The translations under genes and the position numbers were made by a program. DNA of 8,345 nucleotides, taken from assembly GCA_903821255.1 (NCBI GenBank), contig CAIJKT010000615.1, positions 1 to 8,345 on the forward strand. Direction: 5' to 3'. The stretch is from an uncultured Lentisphaeria bacterium (lineage in GTDB: Bacteria; Verrucomicrobiota; Lentisphaeria; Victivallales; Victivallaceae). Below the pieces are notes generated by a model. The model was not told where the DNA came from. It saw only the letters and a list, made by a program, of their open reading frames with translations, and did not search any database. Each line of letters begins with the position of its first letter. Position 1 is the first letter of the stretch. Shown piece by piece: positions 1-6,489 of this stretch.

Positions 1-1
1 C

Positions 2-2737
2 CTGGCCGAATCGACCGGAGCCAAAGGCGAAACCGGACGGGTCTGGGACGACGATCACATCCAATTGCGAATCCTGCCTCCGTGGGCGCCCGGCGGGGAC
101 TCTCCTACCGGCCATTACCAGCTCATGCTGAACGCCAATGCAAACCGGGCCGCATGGGGGCCGAAAGGCGGGCACTGGGGCAGTAAAATAAGCGCCGCCG
201 GATCGATCAACGACGGTTTCTGGACTCTGGAAATCAAAATTCCAATGACGGCATTCGACCGCAAGGATCGCCCGAAACCGGAAGAACTGAAAAACTGGAA
301 GTTCAACATCATCCGCTTCGAAAAACATCGCGGGGAAGTCAGCTCCATTGAGAATATCGTGGGGCTGAAATACGAGAACCTGAAAGGGTTCGCCGACCTG
401 GCCCTGGCCTCGGATGGAAGCATTCCGGTGATACGGACTCCGGATGTTACTTCCGGGGATATACGGAATTTGACCGTAGGCATGAACGGCTCCGGATTCC
501 GGGGCGAATGGGAAAGCCGGGCGGGTGCGCGGCAATATCGCGGAAAACTTGATCTCCCCACCGGAAAATCCGAATTCGCCATGCGCTGCAACTTGCCGTC
601 GGGCCATTACGAATGGCACTATGGGATTACCGGAAAAGAAGAGATCTACCGCAGTCCTAACTATCAGATGTCTTCAGATTTACGGACAATGGCATTGGAG
701 TTGGCGGACGCGACTTCGGTGAGAGGAATTGAATTCAACGGACATCGGTGTGATGTTGCGGCGAAGGTATCCCTGACGCCGATGATCGGGAGGAACCGGT
801 TGGTCATTGAGTCCGGAACCGGAACGCTTCTGCTGAAACTCAATGCCGATGAGAGCGCTTTCCCGATGCCGCCCTGGTACTGGGAATATCAGGACCGGGA
901 GAAATGGCTCCCGGCCGAAACGAAAGAGGAGGGCGGATTACTCCGCGTATCCGGCCCCGCGGCAGCACGGTTCCGCTGTGAATTCTACGAACGGGGAAGC
1001 CAGTTGGAGTTTCCCGGTGAAAGCGTCGGCAAGCTTTATCTGCCGGAAGAAGGCAGCTGCGGGGTCCTCTGGTATCCCGCGCATACACCGGATTTCGAAT
1101 TCAATAAACAGGGAAAGAAAGTTGAGTTGCACCTGTGGCTTCCGGAATGGCTGGAAATAACCGGTGCAGCGTCGCGGCAGGACGATGAAAGCAGTCCCTT
1201 GTTCGAATGGATGATGCGGCAGCCGAAAGAACGCGCTGCCGTCAAGCATACCAATATTTACCGTCTTGAACACACCGGGAATCATTACAGGATCGGCACG
1301 GACGAATTGAAAATCATCGATCCGGCGTATGAAACAGCCAAGTCGCGAATCGACGCCCGGACCCGCTGCATGGTGAACTTCCGGGCCGGAACGGGCTCGG
1401 CCGGGAAGCATGGGCAGGTCCGCTATATGCTGGTGATTGACGGCAGGCCGGAACTGCCGGGAACCTTCGAAGTCGAAGCGCTGCCGAAACTGGACGGCAG
1501 ACAGCCCGCAAAGGGACGGATCACACTTTACCTGCGGCATTTTGACCGGTTGAATGCACCGGAAATCATCGATGCCACCTATGAAACGGCGCGGCAGGCC
1601 GGGGCGAACGAAGTTTTCATTGAAAACGTCTATGTCAATCCTGCCCGATTCAATTTGCGCAGCACGACTTTTTTCCATTGCCGGACGCCCGCTCAGTTCG
1701 CCGGAGAAATCGATATCCGGGCGCTGATTCGAGAACATCCCGGAGCCAAGGCCACCGTTACGCCGTATATTAATTTCACCTACCTGAACCGCCATCCGGA
1801 GGCATGGACTTTTATCGATCAGGAGTTTGAGGCAATCCGCAAACGGACGCCTTACTTGACCGGGTGCTTCTTCGATTGTGAATTCCGTCCGTTTCAGCAG
1901 TATTCCGATACGTCGCCGTACACCCTGAAAATTTTTGCCGATGAACTGGGCCTGAAAGAAGTGCCGAATCAGGCGGCCATCGAAAAAAAATACCTGACGG
2001 AATGGGTGAAGTTCCGTTCCCGCGAATCGGGGAAGGCGGCCGGCAAATTGAAGGAAGTGGCGAATAAGCACGGGTTAGAATTCAATGTCTACGCCTCTCC
2101 GAACCCGGAGGTGTCCCTGAAAGCGTATTCGCTGGATGTGAAGGATGTGGTCAAGGGGATTGATTTCCTCTATACCGGGGGGGCGTGGGACGCCGACACT
2201 ACCGTCCGCACCCGGCAACTCTGCGCCGAAGCCGGAATAAGGTTTGCCGCCTCGGTGCACGTCTGCGACAACCAGAACACCAACTGGAAAAGCGGCGTGA
2301 TTCTCCGACGGCTGATCATTTCCAGAGGCGGCGGAGTCCTTTTCTGGTATGAGAAAGGGTTCGACGGACTGATGCTTCGGGAGATTGCCCGCACAACGAA
2401 ACTGTTTGCCGGATTCGAGGACTTTTTCCAGCAGGGAAAGGCGGAGGCGTTTGCACCGTCCGGTAATGAACTGTCATACAGGCGGCAGGCCCCGGAAGAG
2501 TTCCGCAAAAAAATCCTTGGGGATGTTTTTTTCAACGGGACCGGGATGGTCATATATACACTGAACGGGCACTATCTGGCCTTGGTCATCAACGATACCG
2601 AAGCCCCGGCAAGCCTGAATGTGGAATTGCCGGGAGAATTTACGGAATTTTACAGTGGAAAGAAACAACGGGGAACCACCCGGATAACCGCGGCTCCGTC
2701 GGAGTTCGCAGCATTTTATGGAGAGACAGCCAAATGA
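2..2737 (+). CDS. Large multidomain glycoside-hydrolase-like protein, 5' end missing
   Basis: The reading frame is open from the first bases of the window, so the start and any signal peptide lie upstream; 911 residues are visible. A TTG at 65 is unlikely to be the start: it has no ribosome binding site and it cuts into a recognisable domain. Residues 1 to about 135 look like a CBM9-type carbohydrate-binding beta-sandwich (WDDDHIQLRI at 15-24, then HYQLMLNANAN, WTLEIKIP and W-F-N-x-x-R). Residues about 140-500 are beta-rich and not assigned. Residues about 505-830 alternate helices and strands like a TIM barrel. Candidate acids sit in FFDCEF (D625, E627) at a strand end, with a second cluster in GGAWDAD near 721. 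Residues about 840-911 resemble the C-terminal beta domain common in glycosidases. The role is probably binding and cleavage of a glycan; the family and substrate are not recognised. The stop overlaps the start of the next gene, so the two are co-expressed. Confidence 0.75.
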   Translation: MAESTGAKGETGRVWDDDHIQLRILPPWAPGGDSPTGHYQLMLNANANRAAWGPKGGHWGSKISAAGSINDGFWTLEIKIPMTAFDRKDRPKPEELKNWKFNIIRFEKHRGEVSSIENIVGLKYENLKGFADLALASDGSIPVIRTPDVTSGDIRNLTVGMNGSGFRGEWESRAGARQYRGKLDLPTGKSEFAMRCNLPSGHYEWHYGITGKEEIYRSPNYQMSSDLRTMALELADATSVRGIEFNGHRCDVAAKVSLTPMIGRNRLVIESGTGTLLLKLNADESAFPMPPWYWEYQDREKWLPAETKEEGGLLRVSGPAAARFRCEFYERGSQLEFPGESVGKLYLPEEGSCGVLWYPAHTPDFEFNKQGKKVELHLWLPEWLEITGAASRQDDESSPLFEWMMRQPKERAAVKHTNIYRLEHTGNHYRIGTDELKIIDPAYETAKSRIDARTRCMVNFRAGTGSAGKHGQVRYMLVIDGRPELPGTFEVEALPKLDGRQPAKGRITLYLRHFDRLNAPEIIDATYETARQAGANEVFIENVYVNPARFNLRSTTFFHCRTPAQFAGEIDIRALIREHPGAKATVTPYINFTYLNRHPEAWTFIDQEFEAIRKRTPYLTGCFFDCEFRPFQQYSDTSPYTLKIFADELGLKEVPNQAAIEKKYLTEWVKFRSRESGKAAGKLKEVANKHGLEFNVYASPNPEVSLKAYSLDVKDVVKGIDFLYTGGAWDADTTVRTRQLCAEAGIRFAASVHVCDNQNTNWKSGVILRRLIISRGGGVLFWYEKGFDGLMLREIARTTKLFAGFEDFFQQGKAEAFAPSGNELSYRRQAPEEFRKKILGDVFFNGTGMVIYTLNGHYLALVINDTEAPASLNVELPGEFTEFYSGKKQRGTTRITAAPSEFAAFYGETAK
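2720..2737 (+). promoter_or_regulatory. Ribosome binding site and ATGA start-stop overlap
   Basis: GGAGAGA at 2720-2726 stands 7 bases before the ATG at 2734, inside the last codons of the upstream gene. The sequence ATGA holds both the start of the second gene (2734-2736) and the stop of the first (2735-2737). This arrangement normally gives translational coupling. It also fixes the start of the second gene. Confidence 0.85.
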
Positions 2738-4107
2738 CGATTGATATCGGCAGCAGACTCGAATTGTTCCTTGATGCACGTTTATTGGAAGAGATTTCCT
2801 CCGGATTGACGTTCATCCAGCACAGGCCGCGCCCGGAAAATGTTGTCATAACCGATGACAAGCCATGGGAATACACCATCAACTATTTTTCGGCAATGCG
2901 CGCCGCAGATGGCGGTTACCGGATGTATTACCGGGGAATCAACAACAGCCGGCACGAAATGCTGGACCGCAAAAACGCCCCGAACTGCATGGCGGTGAGC
3001 GCCGACGGAATCCACTGGGAAAAACCGGAACTTCATATGTTCGAATTCGAAAACAGCAGCGCAAACAATATCATTATCGGAGGTGACTGGGAACTGATCC
3101 CTCCTACGGAAAAATTTAAGGGACGTCTCCCAGCCGGCATTTTCTGGCAGGATTCGGTCGCACCTTTTATCGATCCGGGCGCCCCGCCGGAGAGCCGTTA
3201 CCGCTCTTTGCTGCGCGGAACGGTGAGGGGCAACAGTGAACTCGGAATGTTTCCGGGCGTCTCGCCGGATGGTATTCAATGGACGGTGTTGACGGATGAA
3301 CCGATCATCACCCATGGACGTTTCGATTCCCAGAATCTGGCGGTATATGACTCGTGCCGGAAGCGCTATGCCGCATTTATCCGGGATACCCACGGGATCG
3401 TCGGCAGGGAGGACGAGGAATGCTGGAACGGAGGCGTGTGCCGGGACGTCCGGGTGTGTTTTTCGGAGGACTTCATTCATTGGAGTGATCCGGTCTACCT
3501 GAAATATCAGGACGAACGGAAAATTCAGTTGTACACCAACGCCGTGATTCCGTATGAACGGGCGCCTCATATCATGCTGGGTTTTCCGACCGTCTACATG
3601 CCGCAGGGAGAGGGGAAGGAAGGACAGACCGAGCCGATCCTTATGTTCAGCCATGACGGTGGAGAATCCTGGCGGCGTATGGATCTGCCCCTGATTCCCC
3701 GCGATGCGCCGTCCGAACGCGACGGCAACCGCAGCAATTACATGGCCCATGGGTTGCTTTTCCCCAACGACCGTGAAATGTATGCCTATGCCACCGAAGG
3801 ATATTACGACGGTCCGTCGCGACGGCTCAGACGGTTTGTCTGGCGCACCGACGGCTTTGTTTCCCTGAAGGGGTCCGGTCACGCAATGACTCGATTGCTG
3901 CGGTGCGACGGGAACAGGCTGATCCTGAATTACCGCGGCGCTCTCAGAGTGACACTGACCGACGAAACCGGAGAGACTTTGTGCCGCCGTGAATTTCAGG
4001 GAGACGAAACGGCCGCGGTGATGGAATTGGATTCGTTACGATTTCCGTGCCGACTGCATTTTGATCTTGCGGACGGAGAAATATTTTCGTTCCGTTTCAG
4101 TTCCTGA
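2734..4107 (+). CDS. Five-bladed beta-propeller glycosidase-like protein
   Basis: This 457-residue protein probably folds as a beta-propeller of the GH32/GH43/sialidase-like type. Four blade motifs of Asp-box form are visible: SADGIHW at residue 89, SPDGIQW at 177, SEDFIHW at 244 and SHDGGESW at 306; the last matches the sialidase Asp-box pattern S-x-D-x-G-x-[TS]-W. Other typical pieces are YRMYYRG near residue 65 and RFDSQNLAVYD near 190. The start is well supported by its ribosome binding site and by the 4-base overlap with the upstream gene. There is no signal peptide: the N-terminus is MTIDIGSRLELFLD, so it is predicted to be cytoplasmic. It probably removes or binds a sugar unit released from the substrate of the upstream protein. 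The exact reaction is unknown and the catalytic acids cannot be assigned with confidence. The C-terminus looks complete even though the IS remnant begins right at its stop codon. Confidence 0.75.
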   Translation: MTIDIGSRLELFLDARLLEEISSGLTFIQHRPRPENVVITDDKPWEYTINYFSAMRAADGGYRMYYRGINNSRHEMLDRKNAPNCMAVSADGIHWEKPELHMFEFENSSANNIIIGGDWELIPPTEKFKGRLPAGIFWQDSVAPFIDPGAPPESRYRSLLRGTVRGNSELGMFPGVSPDGIQWTVLTDEPIITHGRFDSQNLAVYDSCRKRYAAFIRDTHGIVGREDEECWNGGVCRDVRVCFSEDFIHWSDPVYLKYQDERKIQLYTNAVIPYERAPHIMLGFPTVYMPQGEGKEGQTEPILMFSHDGGESWRRMDLPLIPRDAPSERDGNRSNYMAHGLLFPNDREMYAYATEGYYDGPSRRLRRFVWRTDGFVSLKGSGHAMTRLLRCDGNRLILNYRGALRVTLTDETGETLCRREFQGDETAAVMELDSLRFPCRLHFDLADGEIFSFRFSS

Positions 4108-4112
4108 TTCCC

Positions 4113-4328
4113 GAAAATTCGGAAGTAGTTGGATTTATAAAAGGTAAGAGTGCTATTTATGTGGCACGAAATTTTATGAGTCATCACAAAAACTACGGAA
4201 GTCAGAATTTTTGGGCTAGAGGCTATTATGTTTCGACTGTTGGTCGTGATGAGAAGACTATCAGGAAATACATACAAGACCAGGAAAAAGAAGATATAAA
4301 ACTTGAACAAGGCGACTTGTTCCGGTAA
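4113..4328 (+). pseudogene. tnpA: C-terminal fragment of IS200-type transposase TnpA
   Basis: In the frame of base 4125, 67 codons read as the C-terminus of a Y1 (HUH-superfamily) transposase and end at TAA 4326-4328. Matching pieces are VVGFIKGKSAI, NFWARGYYVSTVG and IRKYIQDQ. The tyrosine of the last motif (codon 4269-4271) with the glutamine four residues on (4281-4283) corresponds to the nucleophile and metal-binding pair of the family's terminal helix. The HIH metal-binding motif and roughly the first half of a usual 130-150-residue TnpA are missing, so the fragment cannot be catalytic. The frame has no stops in this span, which suggests a fairly recent truncation. An internal ATG at 4176 could in principle give about 50 residues, but there is no reason to think it is used. 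The six or so codons before 4125 (reading IPENSE) may be family-like or chance. Confidence 0.8.
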
Positions 4329-4352
4329 AAGGATCAAACGTTAAGACAAGGT

Positions 4353-4369
4353 AACCGCTTCGAGCGGTT
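4353..4369. repeat. Hairpin 1 of the IS remnant
   Basis: A perfect 7-bp inverted repeat (AACCGCT, 3-base loop TCG, AGCGGTT) lies 24 bases after the tnpA stop codon. Such hairpins are common behind tnpA in the IS200 group. No run of T follows, so it is not a standard rho-independent terminator. Confidence 0.7.
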
Positions 4370-4381
4370 CACGAATTCAAG

Positions 4382-4400
4382 CCTCCGGCTCTGCCGGAGG
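4382..4400. repeat. Hairpin 2, likely right-end hairpin of the IS remnant
   Basis: A perfect 8-bp GC-rich inverted repeat (CCTCCGGC, 3-base loop TCT, GCCGGAGG) lies 12 bases after hairpin 1. Position and form fit the subterminal right-end hairpin that TnpA recognises in single-strand form in IS200/IS605 elements. It sits 46 bases before the start of the oxidoreductase gene, so it may also end up in that gene's leader. Confidence 0.65.
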
Positions 4401-4433
4401 TATCTGACTTTATGAAACTCTAAACTATTAAAC

Positions 4434-4449
4434 AAAGGTAAAAAATATG
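4434..4449 (+). promoter_or_regulatory. Ribosome binding site of the FAD oxidoreductase gene
   Basis: AAAGG at 4434-4438 lies 8 bases before the ATG at 4447 in an A-rich leader. It is modest but well placed, and it supports this start. The next residues run straight into the dinucleotide-binding strand, so a later start would damage the fold. Confidence 0.65.
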
Positions 4450-6237
4450 AAAACAATTATTCATCAAGCTGATTTTTGTGTGGTCGGCGGCGGACTGGCC
4501 GGCATGTGCGCGGCAATTGCCGCTGCCAGACGAGGAATCAAAACAGTCCTCATGCATGACAGACCGGTACTCGGCGGTAATGCTTCCAGCGAAATTCGGA
4601 TGTGGGTTTGCGGCGCGCAAGGCAAGAATAATTTGGAAACCGGGATTATCGAGGAAATCCGCCTGGAAAATCTCTATCGCAACAATTACCCTAATTTTTC
4701 AGTATGGGACAGTATTCTTTATGAAAAGGTTCATTTCCAGAAAAATCTTACGCTGTTGTTAAACTGTTCTTGCAACCAAGCCAAGATGTCCGGTGACAAA
4801 ATCGAACGCATTACCGGGTGGCAGTTAACGAACGAAACATTTCATACGGTAGAAGCTCAATTGTTCGCCGATTGTTCAGGCGATAGCATCCTTGCCCCGC
4901 TTTCTAGCGCAGAATTCAGGATGGGACGGGAAGCCAGAGACGAGTTTGGCGAATCTATTGCGCCGGAAATCGCCGATCGCAAAACGATGGGCATGAGTTG
5001 CCTGATTCAGGCCAGAGAGACTGACTCTCCACAAAAATTCATTCCACCATCTTGGTCCAATAAATATTTATCTGATGAATCATTCCCAAACCGGGGACAT
5101 ATGTTGAAGGGGATGCAAAATTTCTGGTGGATGGAGATTGGCGGCGAAAACGACACCATACACGATACAGAAACACTCCGTGACGAATTGCTGAAGATAG
5201 CTTTTGGGGTATGGGATCATATCAAGAATTATGGCGATCACGGTGCGGAGAACTGGGTACTGGAATGGGTGGGGTTTCTGCCGGGCAAACGCGAAAGCCG
5301 CCGTTATGTCGGTGACTATATCATGACTCAGAATGACGTCACCGCCGGAGGAAAATTCGACGATATCGTTGCTTATGGCGGCTGGAGCATGGATGATCAT
5401 CATCCGGCAGGAATGAACTATCCGGGAATGCCAACAATATTTCATCCGGCGCCGTCTCCATACGGCATTCCTTTCCGCTCACTTTATTCTAAAAATATTG
5501 ACAACCTGCTTTTTGCCGGAAGAAATATCAGCGTAACCCATTCAGCAATGAGTTCAGCCCGAGTTATGGCTACTTGCGCCTTGCTCGGTCAGGCGGCAGG
5601 AACGGCAGCGGCGCTGGCGGTAAAAAATAATCTGTCGCCACGTGGAGTATACCAGAACAGACTGAAAGAACTACAGCATAATTTGCTGGAGGATGACTGT
5701 TGGCTGCCTGGACTTCGTCGGGAAGTTCCGGTACTATCAAGGGAGGCAATAATATCTGCTTCTGTTGGTAATCCAGAACCGCTGCGTGACGGAATTGATC
5801 GGCCTGTTGGGGGCGATGAAAATTGCTGGGAAGGAGGCATCGGAGAGTGGGTTGAATATCGTTTTAACAACGATGAGAAAATTAGTCAGGTCAGGATTAT
5901 ATTCGACAGCAATCTCAACCGCTCTCATTTGAATGCAGTGGCGAAATATCCATTGGAAATGCCTGTTTTTTCACCTCCGGAAACACTGATAAAAGGATTT
6001 CACATTGAAGTCGAAAACTGCTCCGGCGAAATCTTTGAAGTACATCGTGAAAACAATAATTACCAGCGGTTTGTCTTGTTGAATTTATCTATTACCGCCA
6101 GACGCGTCAGATTGTGCATTGATGAAGTTTACGGAACAGGAAATAAGAGAATTTTTGCCTTTGATTTAGATGCCATCCGCTGCTGTATTCCCGCGTCCGG
6201 CATAATATCAGGCAAACAGATGTCAGACCAAGCCTGA
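4447..6237 (+). CDS. FAD-dependent oxidoreductase with C-terminal discoidin-like domain
   Basis: This 596-residue protein belongs to the FAD_oxidored type of flavoprotein (PF12831-like). A Rossmann strand with GGGLAG at residues 14-19 binds the ADP part of FAD. It is followed by VLGGNASSEIRMWVCG near residues 41-56, a signature of this group. The second FAD contact is NLLFAGRNISVTHSAMSS near residue 353, followed by ARVMATCALLGQAAGTAAA. Residues about 445-590 form an added beta-rich domain (DGIDRP, WVEYRF, VRIIFDSNLNR, NNYQRF) that resembles F5/8 type C (discoidin) carbohydrate-binding folds. There is no signal peptide or membrane segment, so it is predicted to be cytoplasmic. The substrate is unknown; oxidation of a sugar or sugar-derived acid is an inference from the neighbouring carbohydrate genes. 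The gene is visibly richer in A and T than its neighbours (32% GC in 4681-4740 and 38% in 5041-5100, against 55% in 1501-1560 and 3241-3300), which may reflect a separate origin. Confidence 0.85.
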   Translation: MKTIIHQADFCVVGGGLAGMCAAIAAARRGIKTVLMHDRPVLGGNASSEIRMWVCGAQGKNNLETGIIEEIRLENLYRNNYPNFSVWDSILYEKVHFQKNLTLLLNCSCNQAKMSGDKIERITGWQLTNETFHTVEAQLFADCSGDSILAPLSSAEFRMGREARDEFGESIAPEIADRKTMGMSCLIQARETDSPQKFIPPSWSNKYLSDESFPNRGHMLKGMQNFWWMEIGGENDTIHDTETLRDELLKIAFGVWDHIKNYGDHGAENWVLEWVGFLPGKRESRRYVGDYIMTQNDVTAGGKFDDIVAYGGWSMDDHHPAGMNYPGMPTIFHPAPSPYGIPFRSLYSKNIDNLLFAGRNISVTHSAMSSARVMATCALLGQAAGTAAALAVKNNLSPRGVYQNRLKELQHNLLEDDCWLPGLRREVPVLSREAIISASVGNPEPLRDGIDRPVGGDENCWEGGIGEWVEYRFNNDEKISQVRIIFDSNLNRSHLNAVAKYPLEMPVFSPPETLIKGFHIEVENCSGEIFEVHRENNNYQRFVLLNLSITARRVRLCIDEVYGTGNKRIFAFDLDAIRCCIPASGIISGKQMSDQA

Positions 6238-6489
6238 CGACAAAAACAGATGAAACGGCATCCCCGGAGAATGTATGCTTGCCGGATATTGGAAACTCGT
6301 TTTTTATCCATAAAATCCGGATCAAGATCCGAAAAAATATTCAACGAATCCGTTGCGGCGGATCATCCGGTTATACTCTATACGGCTGAAATTTTACACA
6401 TATACGAACAGGATTGCGGTCTTAAAACAAGTAAAGATGCAGACTGGAGTAACTGTTTTCCGTTACGGGCGTGTTTCCGGTATTATCAA
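6238..6489. other. Convergent intergenic spacer with short inverted repeats
   Basis: This 252-base spacer lies between the 3' ends of the oxidoreductase gene (+) and the kinase gene (-). It holds no convincing gene. It is AT-rich and contains several copies of the core CCGGAT or its complement ATCCGG: at 6282-6287, 6317-6322, 6358-6363 (GCGGAT variant) and 6365-6370. Two of these form small hairpins. No strong terminator for the + strand gene was seen. A run of six T at 6300-6305 has no good stem before it. Confidence 0.6.
6312..6331 (-). terminator. Weak candidate terminator of the kinase gene
   Basis: A perfect 6-bp inverted repeat (CGGATC, AA, GATCCG at 6318-6331) lies about 160 bases past the kinase stop. 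Read on the - strand it is followed by GATTTTA, a short T-rich stretch. The stem is short and the physical loop would be about 4 bases, so termination here is only possible. Confidence 0.3.

Larger units (their letters stand above)
4108..4410 (+). mobile_element. Truncated IS200/IS605-family element, right part only
   Basis: The stretch between the propeller gene and the oxidoreductase gene is filled mostly by the right part of an IS200-like element. It holds the 3' end of tnpA (to 4328), then two hairpins at 4353-4369 and 4382-4400 in the layout usual for the transposase tail and right end of this family. The left end, the transposase start and its HUH domain are absent. Similarity begins at or just after the stop codon of the propeller gene, so a deletion or recombination has joined the two. 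The exact right boundary is not visible; 4410 is an estimate just past the second hairpin. The element cannot move by itself. The remaining bases, 4411-4446, hold the leader of the next gene. Confidence 0.75.

Noticed and set aside
938..2071. Long antisense open frame (377 codons)
   Set aside because: It mirrors the codon pattern of the first gene, has no recognisable motif and no ribosome binding site; it is a by-product of GC-rich coding DNA.
65..2737. TTG at 65 as the true start of the first gene
   Set aside because: The frame is open to the window edge, the CBM9-like motif WDDDHIQLRI spans the TTG, and there is no ribosome binding site before it.
2782..3882. Long antisense open frame (366 codons)
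   Set aside because: It lies wholly inside the propeller gene, which has clear family motifs, and shows none of its own.
4404..4431. Sigma-70-like promoter (CTGACT, 16 bases, TATTAA) before the oxidoreductase gene
   Set aside because: The match is weak, and the predicted start of transcription would fall on the ribosome binding site.
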